Origin: Xiphias gladius
Taxonomy: Eukaryota > Chordata > Actinopteri > Istiophoriformes > Xiphiidae
Length of the DNA: 64,000 nt
Assembly (NCBI RefSeq): GCF_016859285.1
Contig: NC_053403.1
Coordinates: 19,435,448 to 19,499,447 of the forward strand
Direction: 5' to 3'
Position 1 is the stretch's first letter; every line of letters starts with the position of its first letter. The notes under the pieces are model-generated. The model made no database searches. It was not told where the DNA came from and saw nothing but the letters and a program-made list of their open reading frames with translations. The translations under genes and the position numbers were made by a program. Below, in pieces: positions 1-10,690 of the stretch.

Positions 1-3000
1 TAAATTGTTACTTATAAAATAGGCCACATTTAAACTTACTTTTGTTTGCCTTGTGCAAAGCAAATTAGGCCTACTCTAAAGAAGCAGCAACTTGATGCGA
101 AAAGAGTCTAGGCAGTATAAGATAAAAAAAATTGCTATACTCTGAGTGCTAATGGTGAATTCTAGGCCACTGCCTTTGACACACCTAGAGAAGTGATACC
201 AGGCTCATCTAGAGCACAGGGAGCAAGGTGCAGCACTATCCATTTGAATCCAACTTGCTCTATGTATACCTCTCTCTTCTCATGTATCCTGATGATGAGC
301 AGCTTGCCCCATCCCTTTGATGTTAACGTATGGATGTATGCATTTAACACTCTTACACAATCAGCAAAGGTACACACCCACGCACAGCCCTACCACACAG
401 CACATGCGTGCATGCACAAAGAGATCCACATACACAGCCTCATTCTCCTGAAAGTTCATACCAATACAAACAAATATACATCACACAGAGGGGCAAGGAT
501 ATAAGTAATTTAGCACAGTTTGACACTTTCACGGTCTAATTAGCCCAAGTGTTGCAGTAAACACGTCCCCATGACCCTCCAGTTCTGGTTACTCATTAAG
601 TATAGATAAGGTTGAAGATGGCCAGCTTCTCTCATCCGTCAGGACCTGACTCATCACATTAGTAGCTACCCAGAGCCCTCTAGAACCTCAGGACGAGCCA
701 TAGATTCAACCAGCAGCTTCACAGATACAGTTTAACAGAAAACAAACAATTAATCCCCTTCCCTTTGCTGTTGTGTGTTTGCATCTGCATGTCATGTCCA
801 ATTCTGTCCATATTTCTTCATGCATTCATGAGCACATTCACAGGAATGTGTGAAGCAGTTTCAAGGAATGCATTAGAGATGCTGCATAGCGTGCAAGAAA
901 ACAGGCAGCCCTGTTGCCTGCTTGCTGCTGCTGCCTTTAATGCGGTCATAGGGATTTTCCTCTCTCTCTCTCTCCCTCGCTGTGTTGCAGTAGCAGACGT
1001 GGCCAGCAAGCTGTGATCAAACTGTGCCTTTATCAATTCTCTCTCTCTCACTCACTAACTCACTAACTCATCAGCTGGCAGGCTTCAGTAGCAGGACGCC
1101 CCAGATTCTCAGACCAACTCCCTCCTCTCATCTAGTGCAGAGGTTGCTAGCTCTCTACTGTTGAGCTCTACTGACACCCTCTGGCCAGAGATGTGGTAGT
1201 GCACCGGGGAAGTGCAAGCAGGGCCTGTTTAGCTGTTTAAAATGAGGGAAATTTAGATACACAATCTTCACTAAAACTTCATAGTGTTGACCATGTGGCA
1301 AATTATAGCAAAGAATATGTATTGAAAACATCAGTTTTGGTAATAAAGCTCTATCTAGAGGAAATTTTTAACCAATTAGCCTTTCAATTGATTCCACCAA
1401 ATTTTTGAATATTACCAATAGAGCAATCAAAGGTTGCAGGGGTTCCGCATGAGTTGTCCGGACAGGCCCGAGGACAGGCAGATAGACAGTGAGGGGGGCA
1501 AGAAAATGGTATTTCAGCACAGATCCTGAATCGATACCAGTATGTTGGGTTAATCTAGTGAGTGGCCCTCTGGCAGAAATAAGTGACTGAAAGATTAAAC
1601 AGCACAGCAGACCAAAGAGCCTTTATCAAATAGGACTAGCTCAGCATTTTTCTCCTAAATAAGCCACTTTTTTTGGCCCAGAGGAGTGTAGCCAGGGTTA
1701 AGCAAACCTCAGGGGTGACTTTGGGTTGAGCACTGTCAGGGACTTTCTGCCTTTGTACACTGGAGTATTATATAAGATTTTATCTAAGCTTTTTGTGCAT
1801 GCTAGGCCAAATCCAATAGGATATTTAATTTCTATGCCAAACTCTGATATTTTTTTCATCCGAAGCTCTTAAGTCAAAGAAAAGGAAATTAGCTCGACTC
1901 AAACTGAGCAGTGCAGGTTGATACTGTAATTGCCTAAATACAGACACTTTCTTTTTGCTAGAAAAGCAGGAAGGAAGGACAGTAGAAACACAATACTACC
2001 AAAATTAGGAATCTCTGCTCTCTTATGAATTGTTTGTGTGCAGGTTAGACTATTCAAATGATACAAAACAAAATCTTTAATCAGCTATACATGCATTGAC
2101 ACAATTTCAGCTTTTTCCTTTTTTGGAAAAGGAACCATGATGCATAAAAACAAAGGAGAAATAAAAAAACAAGTTCTACTCAGTGGAAGCCACATTAGGC
2201 CTCACCAACACTTTTTCTTTATGTTTATGGTATAGTGTTGCAAGCAGCTCTCTTTACAATACTATTGGCAGGTAATACTTTGAAATATGTATGCAATGCT
2301 GAAAGCATAAAGCACCACATAGACACACAAAGCAAGATCCCCTTCAATTAACATAATTTACATTGGACGGATTGTATGCACAAAAATATCCCTTAACCTT
2401 GCCTTTTCTTTGTACCGTTTAAACATCAATGTTGAGGAACATTTTTACTGACAGCAAAGAAGAAGACAAAGGGGAATAAGCAAAGAGAAGTGACAACAGA
2501 AGAGGTACAAAGACAAGAAGACAGGCAACAGGAGATACTATTGATTTTTTAGAGATGTAACATTTACACTGCAGTACTTAATAAATGATCCTCTCTGTTA
2601 TTTTATTCATAGCAGACACAAACAGGCTGAATAAAGAAAAAAAAAAAGCTGAAAAATGGCTTTATGAATTACAAATCCAATTCTGTTATGAACTCACCAC
2701 CAAACATATGCAACCCAAACCCGTGGAGTAGACCTTTTTTGGATCCTGCCTTAAAAGGGAAATTCTGCTATAGTTCAACCTGGCCTATTTCCCATCAACT
2801 TTGCTATTGTCACTTTATGAGTGAACCTAACTTAGCAACAAAGCAAGTGGCGCAAGCCTCCTACAGCTTTCAAAATAAATATGAGTTTTACATGAATCAT
2901 TTCAAATCCTTGTCTCTGACTCCAACAGAACGTCGACACAGAAAGTAGCTGCCTGGGGTAGCCTGCATAGGGAGCCACAAAAGCCACATGTATGGGAAAT

Positions 3001-3463
3001 ATGCCAGGTGGAAATATTTTCCTTTAAATGTTAAGTTCTAGGCACTGTCAGACGCATGGCAACATGATAGGAGACAGAGGGAAGAATCAACTAAACTGAA
3101 AATACACTGTCGCCTCTATATACAGGGCACCTCCCATTTCTGCATGTTTAGGCTTCTTTTCCAACCATTATGTTTTGCTTAGTGCATGGGGCTGGCCTTG
3201 GTTTGAACTTAAAAATATAATGTTGGTAATATTACACTAAAACATCAACACATCAACAGATCATTTAGTACAGTGGCTCCCAAGCGGGTTTCAACAAAAC
3301 CCTGGGGTGTTCTTGAAGAAGAGTTTTATCTCATGTTAACAATATAATAATTTACTCAACATTGATTAATCATTCTCCGTCTCTATAGTGACACTTGTAC
3401 ATTTTTTTCTTTACTAAATCAAACATTTTCTCAAAGTGGGGCCCCTGGGGATCCTAATAAAGA
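1..3463. other. Left flank, no gene recognised
   Basis: AT-rich sequence downstream of brms1l with scattered homopolymer runs and (CT)n stretches near 958-975 and 1040-1060. The open frames here (for example 193-504, 765-1016, 2664-2948) have no family resemblance, splice context or conserved motif that I can recognise. Part of it could be a long brms1l 3' UTR. Confidence 0.6.
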
Positions 3464-3469
3464 TTTATT
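3464..3469 (-). terminator. brms1l: Candidate polyadenylation signal for brms1l
   Basis: The plus strand reads TTTATT, AATAAA on the minus strand, about 600 nt past the brms1l stop. It is one of the nearest canonical hexamers in a T-rich stretch. No cleavage-site evidence is available, and a site near 2600 is also possible. Confidence 0.3.
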
Positions 3470-3701
3470 AGGCTCTGTGGAGCATGAAATTCAAGGCTAA
3501 TGGCATCCTCACCTGGATCAGGGTTTCTCACTGATTCATTGACCCGCTTCCGTCCTCCTGGTGCTAACGCAGTACAGAGTAAGGCTTCACTGCATTGATA
3601 GTTCAGGAGTTTTTTTTTTTTAAATCAGCAGAGGCATCGTCTTGTCTCAGAAAGGCACGCGACTGAGCTTCACCATACGCTACTGCTCTGGTTTTTCTCC
3701 C

Positions 3702-3741
3702 TTTTTTTTTTTTTTTTTTTTTTAAATTTTAATTTTTTTTA
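3702..3741. repeat. Poly-T / T-rich homopolymer tract
   Basis: A run of about 22 T at 3702-3723 is followed by AT-rich and T-rich sequence, in the expected brms1l 3' UTR. It would read as poly-A in the transcript. Confidence 0.9.
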
Positions 3742-4067
3742 GTAGCACTTTGCATTGATCTCCATTTCAGAGAAAATGACACTTTGTGACCTTGTCAACA
3801 TTATTAACATACATATACATATTTACAGAGAAGACCATCTTCTAAAAAGGTCTGTTGACACTTGTTTGTTTCTGGACAGTTTCTTTTTTGTTACTCATAC
3901 AAAGAGGTTGTGAAATGAGGTGTGTTTGTGTGAGTGTGTGTGTGCGCGTGCGTGTACTGTACATATGGCAAGCATGTAGAAAGACAGAACATGGAAAAGA
4001 GGCAGAGAAACATTTCAAAGATGATAGTCTTTGTACTGTATGTGTGTGAGCGAGTGTCAGTGTGTTC

Positions 4068-7000
4068 TTATGAGTGCTTAATAGTGTATTTGCCTTTCTG
4101 CAGTTGGGAGATGTACAGCTTTGACTTAGTGCCATCCAGTCGTTTGAACCACACCTCATCGTTGTTGATTGTGGTGATGATGGCACTGCATGACACACAG
4201 ACAGGACAATGTTAGTGCAACACCAAACTACAATCCTCACAGTCATTTAGAGGGTTTGCATGTGATGTTACTGTAAACAGAAGTTGATGGCCACTCCTTC
4301 CTGAGTGGCAAACACTCAACAGTTAGAATCTGCCATCAAAAATTCAAAAACAGAAATAAAGTGAGGGATGGAATCTACTACTAAATATGTGATCAGTACA
4401 GTCTCCATTTTATCATTGTTGTCTCTTTTGATATGATACTGGATAATTCCATGTCAAATCAACAGATTTTAGAAAATATTCCCAACTGATGATCTTAGAT
4501 TTGCTTCATACTTCATGTAAATAGTGTCATTTAACCCAATAACTAGTGTGCAATTTTTTTGGCATGTATCTCCTTTAGTTTCTGAGATATGGAGGCATTA
4601 AAAAAGGGTTTGTGGCTTTAATGATAATTATGCTTAAAAATTGCAAAGTTCCATAAATCATTACTTTTGAACTATTTGTTTTACATGCTTGGAATTTTCA
4701 GGGATTGTTCCACACTATTAAATGCCTTTAACTTCTGAAATGGTTGGCCTACTGTTGCATTTCTGCCAAGTTATGGCTTGCTGAAAATTGTATTTAAAAA
4801 ATTCTTTCATGCATTGGAGCCCACCATATCTTCACACTGAATCACTTCAGATCTTTGAAAAAATGTTTTTTATATAAATACTCATGTTATAGTACTTTCT
4901 TCACAACTAGGTGCAAGTCTGAAACAAATCAAACTTTCCGATTTATGAAAAACAAAATCATTTCAAACCAGTTTTTCTAGAGCATATTTCTGGCTAGATT
5001 TTACATTTTGCCCTCAGACCACTGACTGACTGGTATTTTGTACGGACCACTGTATCACAGCTCTACCTATACATATGCCACCCAGTGGTGTTGAAGGGGG
5101 TTAGTGTTATGCTGTGAAAAACTGACATCAGTGCATTTCCTCTATTCAGTGTACATCCTGTCCTGAGAACACACAGGGCACACGAAGAGCAGAATGTGGA
5201 ATAACAGCTAAAACTCACATTGTCTTTGGTTAAATCAATCCATGATCCTTTCCATTACAAATAATGCACCATGTGACCACACTGCTTCTCAGTCACAGAC
5301 TCACACAATGACTCAGAAACACAAATTGGCAGATGAGCATGTACATGTCATTTAGCTTTATAAATCTCTCACGCTATAACCAAAATCCTCACTCCCTCTC
5401 ATTTTTAGAAATAACAGTCTATTCTTCAATAACCCCCCCCCCCCACACACACAAACACATGCACACACCTCGTCGGGTACTCGTCCTTTCTGTTGATACA
5501 GATGGTCTGTCCCCTGCAGTACCACTGGTTGTCATAGAAAAGTCGACCGTCCTCAGAGTGCACCACATGGTGATGTCTGTCAGGCTTTACTGCAGGGACT
5601 GAAGGAAGAAAAAGAGAAGGAAAAATTGGGTGTGAAAGAGATGAGGAGACAGGGACAGGGAAGGGAACAAATGACTTAGGGCAGGGTAAGGTTAAAAGAA
5701 ATACAGTACAAAGCATTAAAAAGGAGGACAGAGGGACAAAGGCAACATTTGTCTCTTTATCAATGAACTTTAGCACTTTTGGCAGAAAGTATCGAATCAA
5801 CTGCTCCTGTGGAACTATGGGTCGATCACTGCACTCAGACAGCTATTGACTGTAACCAAGGACAAGGAGAAACTCTTACCATCCACCTTCACCCTGTGTG
5901 GCCCCAGCGAAGCCATCGCCTGCATGGGGGAGAAAACAGACACAACTCGAAAAATCAAATCAAAACTTAAGATCAACATAGATGCATTTACCAGTTGACT
6001 AGTTTGCCCATTATCATAATAATACCTTTCTTATTGCAGTCCAGTCTTCAAGAATATCCAGATCTTGCAGCATGTAAACAATATAAGGCCGTAATGGAGA
6101 GGTTAAGGTTGAGTAAGTGATTCTAGAGAAAGAACTCAACAGCCAAACAAATATAGCCCTCCCTTCGGTGCTCCTTCAGAAGCTCTGCCCCCCAAAATTC
6201 ATGGATGTGCATTGCTAAGGCAACTACACAATTGTGGAATCCAGAGAGTCTCTTATGGCATGGAAGTGGATACTCTCTCTTCTCATGGCTGAAGCAAAAC
6301 AAACCTTGTAATAAAAAAAATCATCAAGCAAACAACATACAAAAAAAAGAAAAAAAACAAAAAACAAAAAACAAAAAACACAGCACCCAAAACACAACAG
6401 AGTAAAAACTAGCCTGAGTTAGTTTAGACTGTTCTCACAAAAATACAATGAAGGAAGTGAAACCGTAGGTTTGTAGCCAAGCTAACAAGTGAGGTAACAT
6501 GACCTAGCATTTTGAATTATGCATCACTCCAAAAAATTCCCCTGTGCTAGCAAACATGTGTTTTTAGGTCTTCGTGACTATAAAACCGTTTACACATTGT
6601 ACGGATAGATACCATAATTTACAGCAAAGAGACAGCAAACTGTTGCTGCTGCGAAGCTAACATGCAGAGAAGACAAGACAGTTTTCCAGGGCCAGCGTAC
6701 CAGCTGCAAACAGCAACAACTCTCCTGCTACTATTGCTAACATCACACCAACACAATATCGTGGTAAACTAGAAAGTAAGCTGAATGTCCATGGGCAAGT
6801 AATTTACCGTCAAAAACATTACTGCCCTATGGGCTCTGTGAAACATAGCAAGACTAATGTTTTACACACCTGTCAAGCAGAAACAGAGCAACCTCTGCAT
6901 CTGTCTTAATGTCTTTCAACCCTCAGAGGTCTCTCCACCACCGGAAAGTCTCACTGATATTAACACGGCTCCTCGCCATGGCTTGATCACAGCACTTCTT

Positions 7001-10000
7001 TTCAGTTTTTGTTTATCTGACCTTCTCCTCTTTGGCTTCTCCTCTTCCATGTCTCATTCTTGGCAATGTGACTAAGTATACGCTGCTGTCATGCTGCCGC
7101 CAGTAAACATTTCTTTCCATGCACTCGCTTTAACATCACCACCGGTGTCTCATCTGCAGTCCCAATCAATCCCATTCAAAACTCCACATAGTCTGCCAGC
7201 GACAGATGGGTAGAATGCTCCTTCTCCTTTCCCTGGTAATCCTTAAATTGGCAATATCTGTTAGCATGTGCCAGATTTACCGTCCCTCGCTCCCACCGCC
7301 CATTTCCCCCATCTCCCCTCTTCACCATCTCCTTTCCCTTGTCCTGTGTACGAGCATGAATGCCCCCTGTTGCCCATTGGCTGAAATAGTGTTTTTGGCT
7401 CGGTCCAAGACGTTTTGTTTGTTTCCCATTTTCAGAGCCAGAGCAGTGTCGGAAAACCAGAGTTTTTTCAGCACGCAAACAGAACGGACAGGTAGACTGT
7501 GAGGAGAATTTCACTGAATTTGACAAAAACTGTATTGCATTAGAATCACTGACTATACCTTTAACAGCATGACACTGAAGTGCTGCGGCAAAATGTGGTG
7601 CAGATGACCTATGGAAGGAATAAGACAAGAACGGGACAAAAGGAAAAGGATATCAGAAACAACAACAGGCTTCTTCTTCTTGACTGGGCAGAACGGGTCT
7701 TTTTTCTTGTTTTTCCGTGAGTGCAATCCATCATTCCACAACTCTAGGAAACAAAGAGGACAGATTACAGCGGGGGGGTATTATTATGCTTCTGCGTCAC
7801 TTCCTTCTATTGAATATTTGCTTCCTATTTCAACCTGTTTTATAGACAGTAAGTACAAACTTCGAATGTTGTCGGTTAACATATTCTTGACCAAATTCTC
7901 AATGTTTATTCATTGATTCTTCATTAGCGCCACTAATTATACCCTGTAAGGTGTGTGAGTACTTAAAAATTAATTCTACAGGTTTGTCAACTGACAGTTC
8001 CCAGTTGGAATAAATTAACTGCTTTATTTATTGTTCAATGAAAATATTAAATATTTACTAATTACTGCCAAGCAAAATGAATACAAGGAATGCTTTTCTC
8101 TATTTCATAACAATATAACTGAATACTGTGGGCTTTGTGGATAGTGGCTGCACTAAGTAAGCAACTTTAGGATGTCACTGTAAGCCCAACTTATGATTGG
8201 TTTTGACATTTTTTTGACTAAATGATGAATAAATGGATGAAAACCACATTTTCTTCAAACAATGGTTTGTTGAAGCTTTGGTTGGTACCTGAGGTAATGT
8301 CAATACTGTGTCTGTCTTCTTCCAATCTTCTTATCTTTTCCTCAAGTTCACTCTGCACAGTGTCAAACAGCAGCAACTTCTCACTCTGGAGGGGAGAAAG
8401 AGAGGTCAACAAACACACAAAGTCATCAATCTCAAATCTCCAGAAGTAGGACTAGGGTTGGAATTTATTCCAGGTAGTGCTTCCTTTGGTGAAAACCCAA
8501 ACATCCAAAATTACAGTGTATTTCCTACATTGTTTAGGGAATTGTCTGTTGAACAAAATCTATTAATCTATTAATCTATTAGGTACCTCACATAAGCCCT
8601 GACTCAAATGTTGGCCTCTCACCTCCCAGTGTTGGCAGGCTGCCTGGATCTCACACTCGTACTTATTCTTCACTGACTCCAAACACAGCTCCCTGTAGAT
8701 CCCTGCAACAAACATTACTGGCAAATCAGCAACCAACAGGAAAGATGACAAACTATAATCTTTAAATTGCAAAGCGCATGCTATTAGTTAAATATCATTG
8801 CAGACATTGACAACTGAATAAGTGCCAAGTCCTGCTATGCTCAACTTGTTTCCTATATAAATGCACACATTAAGGGTTAAGGCTGGGGGGGTTTGATCCC
8901 TGAAAGAATTCAATGTAATACCTAAATATGTAAGTAAGCAACAAAGACTGAAAGATTACTCGGACTCACCAGCCACTTTGGTCCTGATTTGCATGTTCTC
9001 CTGCAGGTTGGCTAAAGGTTCCAGATACTCTTGGGCACAGCCAGCCATTACCTCCTGCAGCTTGATGTCCACCTGGTTCAGACGCTCCTTGTACAACCTA
9101 AGCAGCACAAAATACAGTAACAAAGCACATCAATTCATAAGGCTGAACTGAGGCGTAAACACTTCATTATTATTGAGGCATTACTGTGAGTCTAGCACCT
9201 GTGGTGAATTTACTTTCAAGGCAGTTTCGAGAGTCTAGCAATTGTCTTGAATTGGTCTTAAAAGCCAATTGACCACAGTGTCCATACACAAGAACATAAT
9301 AAAACACAGCTGGGAGTAATCACATTACTCTACTCTCACTGGTCTGGGCAGAGCATCAAAATCATGTCCTTACTTCTCAAGGAACCGGATGCTTTGGCAT
9401 GGCAGGGGGCCATTTACTTAATCTTTGTCAAATACACCAGCCAAGATTACACATTTTAAAAGCCAAAAAAATTTTCAAAACTGAATGTCACTTCCAAAGA
9501 ATGGACAGTTACACACCGAATGGCTGCTAGAAGTCAGAAAGAACGTAGCCAATGCAGCAAGAGCCAAGATCTACCAGCACCTAGCTGGCTGATGTAGATT
9601 TCTCACCCAGAATTGTCACCTGTTTTCATACCTGTGAAACAGAATGCAGCTAACCATCGCTGTGGAAAATATCTAGGCAAGTAATCTGACCCTGCAAAAG
9701 ACCCTGACCAAGATTCAGGGCTTGACATCCAGGTTAACCTTTGCTCCATTCAGTGCGATTTCAGTGCATGGTCCATTTCATTCTGAACATCAGACTGTCC
9801 ATGCTGACTACTGAGTGTGTACAAATTCTATTTTAATGATATTATGTTGATTAGTAAGGATTAATGTGAAGAATATCTAAGAGAGAGTATCTTAAATAGT
9901 CAGATGATATGACAAGCATCTCAGAGTCTCTGACCCAGACTATGGTAAGTTTTTCATGAAGAACACTGTTAATTCAGGACAGACAGCTTAAAATGAGGTC

Positions 10001-10492
10001 TATATTTTATTGGCAACAATAAGGTGAAGGAACTTACTGCTCTTTCAAGTCAGTGAACTGTTTCTCCAGGGTGGTCATCTCATCCAGGCACTCCATCCTC
10101 CTCCTTTCACAGTCCTCATCATCCATCTCTGTTCACATGAAGACATGGCAGGTTCGGCATCAGCTCCATATCGACTATTTTCTTTTCAACCACTATTAAC
10201 ATCATAACAACTCTGATCCATATTGTGCCACCACTTCCCTGGTCAAAATATCAGCTAATTTTAAACAGCTACCGCATATTTGTTTAACCCATGTTTGACA
10301 GACAAGCATGTTAAAAAATTAACTGTGGGTTGGTGTTTATGGCCTGTTTTTCCTACCCGAGCTGTCTCCATCCTCGGACACGGATGAGCTAACGGTGTCC
10401 TCCTCGTCTGTGCTGCTACCGTCCTGCTCGGGAAAATCCACCTCCATTTCTTCGTGGTTACTTTCTTTCTTCTCCCGGGAGTGAACCGGCAT
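4068..10492 (-). CDS. brms1l: BRMS1-like transcriptional repressor (Sin3-HDAC subunit), 10 coding exons, 324 aa
   Basis: Coding exons in transcript order: 10492-10357, 10128-10038, 9097-8970, 8702-8623, 8385-8289, 7743-7654, 6090-6026, 5919-5880, 5598-5469, 4185-4068. They total 975 nt, and every junction keeps phase. The product starts [12 protein letters not shown] and ends KYTIKHS, like vertebrate BRMS1L (about 323 aa in human). Residues about 10-50 are acidic and serine-rich ([16 protein letters not shown]). Residues about 50-185 are a charged, probably coiled-coil Sds3-like region ([13 protein letters not shown]). The C-terminal part carries [27 protein letters not shown] and [14 protein letters not shown]1/BRMS1L proteins are known nuclear subunits of the Sin3-HDAC corepressor. 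Start choice: the ATG at 10492 opens the family's conserved N-terminus. Nine introns have eight GT-AG pairs and one AT-AC pair (see 6091-7653). No frameshift or missing segment was seen. Fish often carry a and b copies of this gene; which one this is cannot be told here. Confidence 0.96.
5431..5469 (-). promoter_or_regulatory. brms1l: 5' splice site of brms1l intron 9, embedded in a GT repeat and poly-G tract
   Basis: On the minus strand exon 9 ends ACGAG at 5469. The intron opens GTGTGTGCATGTG, runs through more GT repeats, and reaches an uninterrupted run of about 13 G (plus-strand C tract 5432-5444). The donor lacks the usual GTRAG. It is fixed by phase: AG|T makes serine 286, followed by A-I-I-T-T-I. 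G-runs just inside introns are known splicing enhancers; that they help here is inference. Confidence 0.7.
6091..7653 (-). other. brms1l: U12-type (AT-AC) minor-spliceosome intron of brms1l, intron 6
   Basis: On the minus strand exon 6 ends GTTTCTG at 7654 and the intron begins ATATCCTTTTCC (7653 downward), the textbook U12 AT-AC donor. It ends ACCTTAACCTCTCCATTAC at 6091, with the U12 branch motif CCTTAAC about 12 nt before the terminal AC. Joining across these borders gives codons S-G-P-Y-I-V-Y, the exact family sequence. A GT-AG reading would need a different junction and break it. The intron is 1563 nt, of which 1454 nt is a TTAA-flanked transposon (6107-7560); without it the intron would be about 105 nt. 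Confidence 0.93.
6107..7560. mobile_element. Non-autonomous TTAA-flanked inverted-repeat element, copy 1, inside the brms1l AT-AC intron
   Basis: The element is bounded by TTAA at 6103-6106 and 7561-7564. The left end reads GGTTGAGTAAGTGATTC; the right end, reverse-complemented, reads AGGTATAGTCAGTGATTC, so it has imperfect terminal inverted repeats of about 18 bp. It is clearly homologous to 58997-59732: both share the interior segments around 'tcagaagctc', 'gctgaagcaaaacaaac', 'aactgttgctgctg' and 'catgaatgccccctgtt'. Copy 1 has about 0.7 kb of extra interior sequence. No transposase-like reading frame was recognised; open frames inside (for example 6857-7075) look accidental. A TTAA target is typical of piggyBac-type elements; that classification is inference. 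Confidence 0.75.
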
Positions 10493-10690
10493 AGTGGCGT
10501 ACAAATATGCCGATGTTAACGGGGTGGCAGAGCCGTTCGTTAATTTTACCCCGAATAAAAAGGCAACTGTAGCTCAGACAGCTAACCAGTTAGCTAACCC
10601 GCATATAGACACCTGGAATTGCAAACATGGCCACCGTCGACCAATGACAAAAGACTTTACTGAATTTGTCCAATCAGATGTGGGTATGGG
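10493..10690 (-). promoter_or_regulatory. brms1l: brms1l 5' UTR and probable TATA-less promoter
   Basis: This is the region directly upstream of the brms1l start. It holds two CCAAT boxes on the plus strand (10641-10645 and 10670-10674) and a YY1-like AAACATGGCC at 10623-10632. No TATA box was seen at a sensible distance. The transcription start was not located. Motif matches only; the core-promoter assignment is inference from position. Confidence 0.45.

Noticed and set aside
3842..4246. 134-codon minus-strand frame over the last brms1l exon
   Set aside because: Out of frame with the true exon (4185-4068), and rich in HTHT/RTRT from a TG-repeat.
7176..7628. 150-codon minus-strand frame in the AT-AC intron
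   Set aside because: Lies mostly in the MITE and runs into host intron; no homology.
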